Assembly: GCA_037481655.1 (NCBI GenBank)
Contig: JBBFLF010000009.1
Location: 1 to 64,000 of the forward strand
Length of the DNA stretch: 64,000 bases
Direction of reading: 5' to 3'
DNA from: Desulfobaccales bacterium
Lineage (GTDB): Bacteria > Desulfobacterota > Desulfobaccia > Desulfobaccales > 0-14-0-80-60-11
Under the pieces are notes generated by a model, which was not told the DNA's origin, searched no databases, and saw only the letters and a list, made by a program, of their open reading frames with translations. Position 1 is the first letter of the stretch. Every line of letters starts with the position of its first letter. A program made the position numbers and the translations under genes. Below, piece after piece: positions 9,013 to 16,479 of the stretch.

Positions 9013-10092
9013 ATGCTCTATCATCTGCTCTATCCCTTAAAGACGGTCTTCGGCGGCTTCAACGTCTTCCGCTATCTCACCTTCCGAAGCATCTTTGCGG
9101 TGCTCACGGCCCTGTTCATCACCCTGATCATCGGGCCCTGGGTCATCCGCAAGCTCAAGGAGCTGAGTTTCGGCCAGTATATCCGGGAGGACGGCCCCCA
9201 GTCGCATCATCAGAAGGCCGGCACCCCCACCATGGGCGGGCTGATGATCCTCTTTTCCATGGTGGTGACCACCTTGCTCTGGGCCGATCTCACCAATTTC
9301 TACATCTGGCTCCTCATCGGTGTGGCCCTGGGCTTTGGCGCCATCGGTTTCTGGGACGACTACCTCAAGGTGATCAAGAAGCACAACCGGGGCCTGAGCG
9401 GCAAGGCCAAGTTTTTCTGGCAGACGGTGGTGGCCACCCTGGTGGCCCTGGCCCTGTATGTTTACCCGGACTTTGAGACCACCCTCACGGTGCCCTTCTT
9501 CAAGGACATCAACCCCAACCTGGGGCTGGCCTTCCTGCCGGTGGCGGTGTTCATCATCGTGGGCACCGCCAATGCGGTGAACCTCACCGACGGCCTGGAC
9601 GGCCTGGCCATCGGGCCGGTGACCATCGCCGCCGCCTTTTATCTCATCTTCGCCTATCTGGCGGGGAACGCCCGCATCGCCGCCTATTTGCAGATCCCCT
9701 TTGTGAAGGGGGTGGGGGAGCTCTCCATCTTCCTGGCGGCCTTGGTGGGGGCGGGCATCGGCTTTCTCTGGTTCAACGCCTATCCGGCCCAGGTCTTCAT
9801 GGGGGATGTGGGCGCCCTGGCCCTGGGGGGCATCCTGGGCACGGCGGCCATCGCCGTCAAGCAGGAGATCCTCCTGGTGGTGGTGGGCGGGCTGTTCGTG
9901 GTGGAGGCCCTAAGCGTCATCATGCAGGTGTGCTTCTTCAAGGTGACCAACGGCAAGCGCATCTTCCGCATGGCGCCCATCCACCACCACTTTGAGCTCA
10001 AAGGCTGGCCGGAGCCTAAGGTCATTGTGCGCTTCTGGATCATCTCCCTGGTGTTGGGCCTGCTCTCCCTGAGCGCCCTGAAACTGAGGTGA
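9013..10092 (+). CDS. mraY: Phospho-MurNAc-pentapeptide transferase MraY
   Basis: A 359-aa polytopic enzyme with about ten membrane segments that transfers phospho-MurNAc-pentapeptide to undecaprenyl phosphate, forming lipid I. Catalytic and signature segments are intact: GTPTMGGLM in the first loop, [24 protein letters not shown] (Asp-rich catalytic site), and the [15 protein letters not shown] loop near the C-terminus. The length is almost identical to E. coli MraY. It lies between murF and murD in standard order, and its stop overlaps the upstream region of murD. Confidence 0.97.
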   Translation: MLYHLLYPLKTVFGGFNVFRYLTFRSIFAVLTALFITLIIGPWVIRKLKELSFGQYIREDGPQSHHQKAGTPTMGGLMILFSMVVTTLLWADLTNFYIWLLIGVALGFGAIGFWDDYLKVIKKHNRGLSGKAKFFWQTVVATLVALALYVYPDFETTLTVPFFKDINPNLGLAFLPVAVFIIVGTANAVNLTDGLDGLAIGPVTIAAAFYLIFAYLAGNARIAAYLQIPFVKGVGELSIFLAALVGAGIGFLWFNAYPAQVFMGDVGALALGGILGTAAIAVKQEILLVVVGGLFVVEALSVIMQVCFFKVTNGKRIFRMAPIHHHFELKGWPEPKVIVRFWIISLVLGLLSLSALKLR

Positions 10093-10094
10093 GC

Positions 10095-11456
10095 ATGGAG
10101 CTCAAAGGCGCCCGGGTCCTGGTGGTGGGGCTGGCCCGCACGGGGGTGGCGTTGGCGCGGTTTCTCAGCGCCCAGGGGGCTATCGTGACGGCCACCGACG
10201 CGGCCCCGGCGGAAAACCTGGCGGAGGCAATAAAAGCCCTGGACGGCCTCCCGGTGACCCTGGAACTGGGGGTGCCCCAGCCCGCCGCGGTGGAGGCGTA
10301 CGACCTCATCCTCCTCAGCCCCGGGGTGCCGCCGGAGCTGCCCTGGCTGGAGGCAGCCCGGCGTCGGGGCATCCCGGTGGTGGGCGAATTGGAGCTGGCC
10401 CGGCCCTTCCTCACCCTGCCCATCCTGGCCATCTCCGGCACCAACGGCAAGACCACCACCACCACCCTCACCGCCGAGCTCCTTCAGGCCGGGGGCTTAC
10501 GGCCCCTGGTGGGCGGCAACATCGGCACCCCCCTCATCTCCCTGGTGGAGGAACAGAGCGGGCATGACCTCCTGGTGTTGGAAGTCTCCAGCTTCCAACT
10601 GGACACCGCCCCGAACTTTCATGCCCATCGGGCGGCGCTCTTGAACATCACCCCGGACCATCTGGACCGCTATCCCGATTACAACGCCTATGTGGCCTCC
10701 AAGGCAGGGCTTTTCCGGCACCAGACCGCCGCCGATCTCCGGGTCCTCAACTTTGATGACCCGGGGGTGCGGGCTATGCAGGAGGGACCCGCCCGGGTGC
10801 TGTTTTTTTCCACCCGCCAGCCCCTGGCGGCAGGGGCCTGGCTGGAGGGGGAGACCCTGCGGGTGCGCCTGCCGGGCGGCCCCGATGCCGCTTTTCCCCT
10901 CGCCGACATCCGCCTGTCCGGCCGCCACAATCTGGAAAACGTCATGGCGGCGCTGCTTCTGGCCCTGGATGCCGGGGTGGCGCCGGCGGCCTGCCGGGAC
11001 GTGCTGGCCCGCTTCGCCGGCCTGCCCCACCGCATCCAGTATGTGGCCACCATCGACGGGGTGGAGTATTACGACGATTCCAAGGGCACCAATGTGGGCG
11101 CGGTGATCCGGGCCCTGGAGCAGTTTTCCCGGCCCGTGCTTCTCATTGCCGGCGGCCGGGACAAGGACAGCGACTTTTCCCTGCTGGCCCCGGCCATTAA
11201 AGCGCGGGTGCGCCACCTGGTGCTGCTGGGGGAGACCAAGGAGCGCCTGGCCAAAGCCTGGCAAGGCCTGGCGCCCATCCACCTGGTGGCGGACCTGGCC
11301 GAGGCGGTGCGCACCTGCCGCCGGCTGGCCCGCCCGGGGGAGGTGGTGCTGCTGTCCCCGGCCTGCGCCAGTTTCGATATGTTCCGGGATTACGCCCACC
11401 GTGGCGACACCTTTCAGCGCCTGGTGCGGGAGGCGGCTCATGGCCGGGGCATCTGA
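10095..11456 (+). CDS. murD: UDP-MurNAc-L-alanine:D-glutamate ligase MurD
   Basis: A 453-aa Mur ligase adding D-glutamate to UDP-MurNAc-L-Ala. It has an N-terminal Rossmann-like UDP-binding domain (VLVVGLARTGVALARFL), the ATP P-loop AISGTNGKTTTT at about residues 114-125, NITPDHLDRY in the central domain, and DSKGTNVGAV followed by IAGGRDKDSDF in the C-terminal domain. The ATG at 10095 is preferred over the GTG at 10089 because GAGG lies 5 nt before it. It overlaps the ftsW start by 17 nt. Confidence 0.95.
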   Translation: MELKGARVLVVGLARTGVALARFLSAQGAIVTATDAAPAENLAEAIKALDGLPVTLELGVPQPAAVEAYDLILLSPGVPPELPWLEAARRRGIPVVGELELARPFLTLPILAISGTNGKTTTTTLTAELLQAGGLRPLVGGNIGTPLISLVEEQSGHDLLVLEVSSFQLDTAPNFHAHRAALLNITPDHLDRYPDYNAYVASKAGLFRHQTAADLRVLNFDDPGVRAMQEGPARVLFFSTRQPLAAGAWLEGETLRVRLPGGPDAAFPLADIRLSGRHNLENVMAALLLALDAGVAPAACRDVLARFAGLPHRIQYVATIDGVEYYDDSKGTNVGAVIRALEQFSRPVLLIAGGRDKDSDFSLLAPAIKARVRHLVLLGETKERLAKAWQGLAPIHLVADLAEAVRTCRRLARPGEVVLLSPACASFDMFRDYAHRGDTFQRLVREAAHGRGI

Positions 11457-12624
11457 GGCCGTCAGCGGCCGGCAGGACCATCTCCTGCTCTATGCCACCC
11501 TGGGGCTGGTGCTCTTGGGCCTCACCAGCGTCTTCACTTCCAGCACCGTCATGGCCATGGCCCAATTCCAGGACCCCTATTACTTTGTCAAGCGGCAGGT
11601 TTTTTATGCCCTCCTGGGGTTGGCGCTGCTGTATATTGCCAGCCGCATCCCTTACCAGTACTGGAAGCCCCTGGTCTATCCTATCCTGCTCCTTTCCCTC
11701 ATCAGCCTCATTTTGGTATTTGTGCCCGGCATCGGGGCCAAAGTGCGGGGCGCGGCCCGCTGGCTGAAATTGGGGCCTTTGACCCTGCAGCCCTCGGAGT
11801 TCGCCAAACTGGCCCTGGTCATCTTCCTGGCCTACTCCCTGGCGCGCAAACAGGAGAAGATGAAGTATTTCGCCATCGGCTTTCTCCCCCACATGCTGGT
11901 GGCGGGAATTTTCATCCTCCTGATCCTCAAGGAGCCGGACTTCGGTACCGCCGTCACCCTGGCCCTGATCACCTTCATCATGCTGTTGGTGGGCGGTACC
12001 CGGGTGACCTACATCTTTTTCGCCTCCCTGGCGGGGCTGGTGTTGGGGACCTTGGCGGTACTCCGGGATCCCAAAAAATTCGCCCGCATCCTCTCTTTTT
12101 TGGACCCCTGGAAGCACGGTCAGGATGTGGGTTATCAATTGAAGCAGTCCCTCCTGGCCATCGGGTCGGGCGGGCTCATCGGGGTGGGGCCGGGGCAGAG
12201 CCGGGCCAAGCTCTTTTACCTGCCGGACGCCCACACCGATTTCATCCTGGCCATTTACAGCGAGGAATTCGGCCTGGTGGGGGTACTTTTGCTGCTGGCG
12301 CTCTTCACTCTGGTGACCATCCGCGGCCTGCGCCTGAGCCTGAGGGCTCCGGACGCCTTCGGGTCATACCTGGCCCTGGGCCTCACCCTCATCATCAGTC
12401 TCCAGGCCGCCATTAACATGGGGGTGGTCACCGGGATTTTGCCCACCAAGGGGCTGTCCCTCCCCTTCCTCAGCTACGGCGGCTCCAATCTCCTCACCAA
12501 CCTCCTGGCGGTGGGCATTCTCCTGAACATCAGCGGTCAGGTGAAGCAGCCTGCGGCCGTCGCCAGCCGCCTGCCCACGGGGGCTCCCGCCCCAGCGGCC
12601 GTCTCCGGTGAGCCTCCCCGGTGA
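11440..12624 (+). CDS. ftsW: Septal peptidoglycan glycosyltransferase FtsW
   Basis: A 394-aa SEDS-family membrane protein with about ten helices that polymerises septal glycan together with FtsI. Family landmarks include ARWLKLGPLTLQPSEFAKL, LKEPDFGTAV, GVGPGQSRAKLFYLPDAHTD (cited from GVGPGQSRAK) and the C-terminal TKGLSLPFLSYGGSNLL. The start at ATG 11440 has GGGAGG 6 nt upstream; it sits inside the end of murD, giving translational coupling. The C-terminal tail is Ala/Pro-rich and cytoplasmic. Confidence 0.95.
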   Translation: MAGASEAVSGRQDHLLLYATLGLVLLGLTSVFTSSTVMAMAQFQDPYYFVKRQVFYALLGLALLYIASRIPYQYWKPLVYPILLLSLISLILVFVPGIGAKVRGAARWLKLGPLTLQPSEFAKLALVIFLAYSLARKQEKMKYFAIGFLPHMLVAGIFILLILKEPDFGTAVTLALITFIMLLVGGTRVTYIFFASLAGLVLGTLAVLRDPKKFARILSFLDPWKHGQDVGYQLKQSLLAIGSGGLIGVGPGQSRAKLFYLPDAHTDFILAIYSEEFGLVGVLLLLALFTLVTIRGLRLSLRAPDAFGSYLALGLTLIISLQAAINMGVVTGILPTKGLSLPFLSYGGSNLLTNLLAVGILLNISGQVKQPAAVASRLPTGAPAPAAVSGEPPR

Positions 12625-12678
12625 CCGAGATCCCCTGAAGCACTTCTTCCACAGGCGGACAAAATTCTTTCCCGCTCC

Positions 12679-12707
12679 TTGACAATCCCTCAAAATGAGG
12701 CTAAGCT
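12679..12707 (+). promoter_or_regulatory. Probable internal promoter in the dcw cluster
   Basis: TTGACA (12679-12684), a 17-bp spacer and TAAGCT (12702-12707) lie after ftsW. The surrounding sequence resembles the mraZ promoter at 1901 (shared CCTTGACAAT, a run of A residues and GGCT). It would serve the small ORF at 12910 and possibly murG onward. No TGGGN repeats follow it. Confidence 0.5.
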
Positions 12708-12909
12708 GGCATCATCTCAGGTTACCCCTGATAAAGAATTAAGGTTTTTTCTTAGGGAAAGTGGCCGGCTGCATTTTTTCTCCGGGGAGCCTGACTGCCG
12801 CCCGGGCGGGGGCAGACGCCTTCTTGGCGGACATGACAGCCCTGAGCCTCACAGACCAGGGGGAGGAGAGGTGACGAGGCGGCGGCCAGGGTCCCAGGAG
12901 GGGGGGGAC

Positions 12910-13170
12910 ATGGACGTCCGGCGGGTGCCGGCCCAGGAAGCGGCAGCCCGGCGTTGGTTCGATTTCCTGGCGGCGGAGTGCACCCGCCGGGACGGCCTGC
13001 TGTGTTTCTACGACCAGGAAAAATCCTCCCGGGTGTTGAGCTCTTGTCAGGCTCTGGCCCGGCATCTGGAGGGCCAGGTGGCCACATCTGACTCTCCCGC
13101 TTCTGGGATGGGTCGGGAGGACGAACCCTGCCCCTTCTCCCTGCCCGCCGTGCCCAGGGGACCGGGCTGA
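12910..13170 (+). CDS. Small hypothetical protein (86 aa) between ftsW and murG
   Basis: An 86-aa reading frame that I do not recognise. Support for it being a gene is an AGGAG ribosome site (12896-12900) before the ATG and an upstream promoter-like sequence. An in-frame GTG at 12871, also preceded by GGAGGAGAG, would give 99 aa. The first half (WFDFLAAECTRRDGLLCFYDQEK) looks like a folded helical segment with two cysteines. The last 25 residues are low-complexity and may not be functional. No signal peptide or membrane helix is seen. The segment 13171-13444 before murG contains nothing else I can support. It could also be a chance ORF in high-G+C DNA. Confidence 0.4.
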   Translation: MDVRRVPAQEAAARRWFDFLAAECTRRDGLLCFYDQEKSSRVLSSCQALARHLEGQVATSDSPASGMGREDEPCPFSLPAVPRGPG

Positions 13171-13444
13171 CGCTTCGCCCGGGGGCGCTTCCATCCCCTG
13201 GAAGAGCTGAGACTTTCCATCCTCTTTTTTCTTTGGTATATTGGGGTTGCCGCCACTCCGGCCGCGCCTGCGGGCGCCACGCCAGGGGCAGGAGCTGTCC
13301 TTGGCCGATTGCCGGAGTGTTTGAGGGGGAGAAGCGGGGGAATGGTTCCCGCCATGGCGGTCTCACCTCTGATACCGCACCGGGTCCCGCACGCCTGGGA
13401 CCCACCGCCACCACCCGCGGTGCGATCCTCCAAGGGAGGCCCGG

Positions 13445-14527
13445 GTGTGTCCCGTATCTGAGCTGCATGTGGTGATCGTGGCCGGCGGCACCGGCGGCCA
13501 CCTCTTTCCGGGTATTGCCGTGGCCCGGGAATGGCAGCGCCGCGGGGTCAGGGTCACCTTCCTCACCACCCCCAAGCCGGTGACCGGGGAGATCCTGGCC
13601 CGTTATGGCCTCACCTGGGAGCCGGTGGCCAGCCGGGCCCTGGTGGGGATGGGCTGGGGGGCGCGGCTGCGCACTCTTTTTTCCCTGCCCGGCAACGTCT
13701 TGGCCGCCCGGCGGCGTCTGAAAGAACTCGCCCCGCACCTGGTGCTGGGCATGGGGGGCTATGCTGCCGCGCCCGTGGGGCTGGCCGCCTGGAGTCTCGG
13801 GATCCCCTTGGCCCTGCACGAGCAGAACGCCATTCCCGGCCTCACCAACCGCCGCCTGGCCCGTCTGGCCCGGCGGATCTTCCTCTCCTTTCCCGACGCC
13901 CGGGACCTGCCGGCGGAGAAGTGCCGCTGGACCGGCAATCCCATCCGGGAGGAGTTTTTTGAACCACCGCCCCCCCGGCCGGAGAGACCCTTCACCGTGC
14001 TCATCATGGGGGGGAGCCAGGGCGCCCGCCACCTCAACCAGCAGGTGGTGGCCGCCCTGCCGCGTTTGGCGGCGCGGCGGGAGGAGTTGCGCTTCCTGCA
14101 CCTCACCGGGGAGGCGGACTACGAGGAGGTGGCAGCGGGCTATCGGCAGGCGGGCTTTGAGGCGGAGGTGGCCCCCTTCTCCCCGGAGGTGGCCGCCCTC
14201 ATGGGCCGGGCGCATCTGGTGGTCTGCCGCTCCGGGGCCTCCACCCTGGCGGAGCTCATGGCCCGGGGCCGGGCGGCGGTGCTCATCCCCTACCCTTTCG
14301 CCGCCGGCAACCACCAGGAGGCCAACGCCCGCTACCTGGAGGCCCACGGCGCCGCCGAGGTCGTCTTGAATAAAGATTTTACCGCCGCGGTCTTTGCTGA
14401 TAAGATAGGGCAGTTTTTGGCAAAACCCGAGGCTTTGGCGGCCATGGAGGCGGCGGCCCGCTCCCTGGCCAAGCCCGCGGCCGCCCAGGAGATCGTAGCC
14501 GGCTGCCTGGAAATGCTGGACTCTTGA
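13445..14527 (+). CDS. murG: Lipid II synthase MurG (GlcNAc transferase)
   Basis: A 360-aa GT28 glycosyltransferase that adds GlcNAc to lipid I on the cytoplasmic membrane face. The N-terminal VVIVAGGTGGHLFPGIA motif is at about residues 9-25, GMGGYAAAPVGLAA is in the N-domain, LHEQNAIPGLTNR is intact, and the C-terminal UDP-GlcNAc site includes MGGSQGARHLNQ, CRSGASTLAEL and PYPFAAGNHQEANA. Translation starts at GTG 13445 with GGGAGG 5 nt upstream. In related clusters murC follows directly; here an approximately 1.9-kb insert separates them. Confidence 0.95.
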   Translation: MCPVSELHVVIVAGGTGGHLFPGIAVAREWQRRGVRVTFLTTPKPVTGEILARYGLTWEPVASRALVGMGWGARLRTLFSLPGNVLAARRRLKELAPHLVLGMGGYAAAPVGLAAWSLGIPLALHEQNAIPGLTNRRLARLARRIFLSFPDARDLPAEKCRWTGNPIREEFFEPPPPRPERPFTVLIMGGSQGARHLNQQVVAALPRLAARREELRFLHLTGEADYEEVAAGYRQAGFEAEVAPFSPEVAALMGRAHLVVCRSGASTLAELMARGRAAVLIPYPFAAGNHQEANARYLEAHGAAEVVLNKDFTAAVFADKIGQFLAKPEALAAMEAAARSLAKPAAAQEIVAGCLEMLDS

Positions 14528-14653
14528 GTCCACATGAAATGGTAGAGCGAAGATATTTTCTGGAATAAATATGGCCGCTATGTAGAACAGTTTGCGTGAA
14601 CATCCGTTTCTTCCAATGGCTTCGGGAGATATCCGAACTGGAGATCGGACATT

Positions 14654-15075
14654 CCCTCCCCCTTGATGGGGGAGGGCAAGGGTGGGGGTGAGCAATCACG
14701 AAACACCCTTTCAAAAACATTGCCAGGGTCTTGCGGAAATCTTCTACTCTGGCCGAGAGTCTTTTGTGGCGGCGTCTCCGGGGGAGGCAGTTGGCCGGCC
14801 GGAAATTCCGGAGACAGCAACCCTTGGGACCTTATGTGGTTGATTTCGTCTGCTTTGAGAGGCGCCTGGTCATCGAGATAGATGGCGGCCAGCATGACCT
14901 GGACCGGGCCCAAGACGAAGAACGGGACGCGTGGCTAAGGGAAAACGGCTTCACCGTGCTCAGGTTTTGGAATACCGAGGTGATGCAGAACCTGGAGGGA
15001 GTCCTGGAGTGCATTCTGGCCCAGGTGGCTGATCCCCCTCCCCCTAACCCCCTCCCGCCAGGGGAGGGGGGATGA
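14654..15075 (+). mobile_element. DUF559 endonuclease cassette bounded by inverted G/C-rich palindromes
   Basis: The DUF559 reading frame is bracketed by two related G/C-homopolymer repeats in opposite orientation. The left copy (14654-14692) reads CCCTCCCCC, TTGAT, GGGGGAGGG and then a G-rich tail. The right copy (15034-15075) has a C-rich tail and then CCCTCCC, GCCA, GGGGAGGG. Each is a hairpin on the outer side with its single-stranded tail facing the gene. No transposase is present, so calling it a mobile cassette is inference from symmetry and from its position inside an otherwise compact operon. Confidence 0.5.
14731..15075 (+). CDS. DUF559 (Vsr-like PD-(D/E)XK) endonuclease-domain protein
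   Basis: About 114 aa with the DUF559 pattern throughout: TLAESLLWRRLRGRQLAGRKFRRQ, cited as LLWRRLRGRQLAGRKF, then PLGPYVVDFVCFERRLVIEIDGGQH (catalytic D, E-x-D and H positions) and LRENGFTVLRFWNTEV. The family belongs to the restriction-endonuclease-like fold and is related to Vsr repair nucleases; its biological role is poorly known. No ATG exists between the in-frame stop at 14689 and the motif start, so TTG 14731 or a nearby rare codon must be used; this weakens expression evidence. The last 14 residues (PPPPNPLPPGEGG) are read from the right palindrome. Confidence 0.7.
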   Translation: MRKSSTLAESLLWRRLRGRQLAGRKFRRQQPLGPYVVDFVCFERRLVIEIDGGQHDLDRAQDEERDAWLRENGFTVLRFWNTEVMQNLEGVLECILAQVADPPPPNPLPPGEGG

Positions 15076-15180
15076 GCGCTGACGTTACGTAAAGCAGGCC
15101 ATTTATCCCGAGGATTGGGGTGCAGGCATCTCTTTTCGGCATGAGGATAATTTCGGAGAATAGGAAGAAATAAGAAATGA

Positions 15181-15390
15181 TGCGCACTGCGCACCCTAAC
15201 TTTCTCATATCAATGGAGAAAAGGCTCGATAACCGTAGCTGGGAAATGGGCTATTTTTGATGAAGGTCGAATTAAGGTAGAAATTAATATAATAGGAAGT
15301 AATGTTGTCTTTATGGGTTCGATTCGAAATAACATTTTAACATTAGCAGGGCAAGGTATGAGTATTAGTTATAATAAAATCAAAAAATAA
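15181..15390 (+). pseudogene. AT-rich C-terminal gene remnant
   Basis: An open frame of 69 codons ending TAA at 15388 runs through DNA far more AT-rich than its surroundings. It has no start codon for most of its length (the first ATG is late). Its product ends with the plausible protein segment WAIFDEGRIKVEINIIGSNV, then VFMGSIRNNILTLAGQG and a lysine-rich tail. I do not recognise the family. Base composition and the lack of a 5' end suggest the tail of a horizontally acquired gene. Confidence 0.35.
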
Positions 15391-15430
15391 ATTGTCAACA
15401 CCTAATTCATAACCGTAAAGTGCGCACTGC
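15181..15430. repeat. 10-bp direct repeat flanking the AT-rich remnant
   Basis: TGCGCACTGC occurs at 15181-15190 and again at 15421-15430, bounding the AT-rich remnant. The left copy continues as a TGCGCA-C-TGCGCA double palindrome. The spacing of 240 bp could be a target-site duplication or recombination scar. No transposase remains. Confidence 0.45.
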
Positions 15431-15448
15431 TCATCAAATTTTTAAACC

Positions 15449-15688
15449 ATGGCCAACACTACCAGCTACCACTTCATCGGCATCGGCGGCATCGGCATGA
15501 GCGGCTTGGCGGAGCTGTTGGTGCGCCAGAGCCACCCGGTGACCGGCTCCGATGTGGCCCAAAACGACATCACCCGGCGCCTGGAGGCCCTGGGGGTGCG
15601 GGTTTACCTGGGCCATGCCCCGGAGCATCTGGGCGAGTTCCAGGTGGTGGTGCACACCAGCGCGGTGAAGGACGACAACCCGCATTAG
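15449..15688 (+). pseudogene. Truncated duplicate of the murC 5' end
   Basis: A 79-codon frame almost identical to the N-terminus of the intact murC at 16480. Codons 7-77 differ at 10 of 213 nucleotides by direct alignment, four of the changed codons being non-synonymous (Ser/Gly, Gln/Arg, Phe/Ala, Asp/Glu). It carries the UDP-binding GIGGIGMSGLAELLV motif but stops after DDNPH, well before the ATP P-loop, so it cannot be a functional ligase. The copy ends abruptly where AT-rich DNA begins. No ribosome site precedes its ATG. It marks the left edge of the insertion that separates murG from murC. Confidence 0.9.
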
Positions 15689-15752
15689 ACAGTTACAACA
15701 AAATGGAATTCAAGTAAACAATCACATTTTTATTTACTATAGAGAAATCATA

Positions 15753-16001
15753 ATGGAAATAAGGCATTATCGCTTCCCGCGCATTACCCTGAACCCTGAG
15801 AAGTGCTTTGGCAAGCCATGTATTCGCGGGTTGAGAATGCCGGTATCCTCCATCATCAGTTATTTGGCCGCGGGCATGACTGTGGATGACATTCTGAAAG
15901 AGTGGCCCGAATTGGAGCGGGAGGATATTTTAGAGGCCCTGGGATACGCCGCCTGGGCCATGGAGGAAAGGGTGGTGCCTTTGCAGGAGGCCACCGGCTG
16001 A
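15753..16001 (+). CDS. DUF433 protein, probable VapB-like antitoxin
   Basis: An 82-aa DUF433 protein. The core [20 protein letters not shown] is the family signature (N-P-x-x-C-x-G-K-P-C-I-R-G), followed by a helix-turn-helix region [24 protein letters not shown], cited from [16 protein letters not shown]. In many genomes DUF433 genes directly precede a DUF5615 PIN-like gene and are regarded as antitoxin/toxin pairs; here the next gene begins on the base after its stop codon. A GAGA ribosome site precedes the ATG. The flanking DNA is AT-rich, suggesting transfer. Confidence 0.85.
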   Translation: MEIRHYRFPRITLNPEKCFGKPCIRGLRMPVSSIISYLAAGMTVDDILKEWPELEREDILEALGYAAWAMEERVVPLQEATG

Positions 16002-16373
16002 ATGAGGTTCCTCCTGAATATGAACCTGCCCCGGGCTTTGATGACGCAGCTCGCCGCTATGGGACATCAGGCCCGCCACGTGGGGGACATCGGTTTAGCT
16101 CGGGCCACGGACGCAGAAATCATAGCGGAGGCCCAAAAAACCCGGGAAACCATCTTGACTCACGACCTGGATTATGGCCATCTGCTGGCCTTTTCTGGGG
16201 TTATCTCACCGTCGGTGGTCATTTTTCGACTCAGAAGAATTGATTCGGAAATTCTGTTTAAAAGACTTATGGAGGCATGGGCAGAGATAGAGCTCCCCCT
16301 TTCAGAGGGTGCTATCATTATTTTGGAGGATACAGTCTTGCGTGTGCGCCCATTGCCTATAAAAGAAATATAA
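16002..16373 (+). CDS. DUF5615 PIN-like protein, probable toxin
   Basis: A 123-aa DUF5615 (Mut7-C/PIN-like) protein. The acidic positions expected of this fold are partly changed: the N-terminus reads MRFLLNMNLPRALMTQLAAM where relatives usually have LLDENLP, so the first Asp is Asn here. The DAEIIAEAQ and ILTHDLDYGHLLAF motifs with their Asp residues are present. It would be a predicted ribonuclease toxin partnered by the upstream DUF433 protein. The Asp-to-Asn change could mean reduced or lost nuclease activity. The gene starts immediately after the DUF433 stop. Confidence 0.8.
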   Translation: MRFLLNMNLPRALMTQLAAMGHQARHVGDIGLARATDAEIIAEAQKTRETILTHDLDYGHLLAFSGVISPSVVIFRLRRIDSEILFKRLMEAWAEIELPLSEGAIIILEDTVLRVRPLPIKEI

Positions 16374-16456
16374 GAAATAACACACTGAAAATATTTACAA
16401 CAAAATATAGATTGGTCGAAGATAAAATAGGAAAAACAATTCTCGGTGAAACTATA

Positions 16457-16468
16457 TATCACGTGATA
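16457..16468. promoter_or_regulatory. 12-bp perfect palindrome upstream of murC
   Basis: TATCACGTGATA lies 11 bp before the murC ATG in an AT-rich leader that lacks a ribosome-binding site. The position suggests an operator over a promoter or start region. The binding factor is unknown. Confidence 0.4.
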
Positions 16469-16479
16469 ATATCATTACC

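Larger units (their letters stand above)
15693..16406. repeat. 12-bp direct repeat flanking the toxin-antitoxin-like pair
   Basis: TTACAACAAAAT is found at 15693-15704, immediately after the murC fragment, and again at 16395-16406, immediately after the DUF5615 gene. The two copies bracket the two-gene module exactly. They may be boundary (att-like or duplication) repeats; chance is possible because the flanks are AT-rich. Confidence 0.5.

Noticed and set aside
12752-14695. A 647-codon - strand frame across the region before and through murG
   Set aside because: It runs antisense to all murG motifs, is low-complexity, and has no start signal. murG on the + strand explains the coding constraint.
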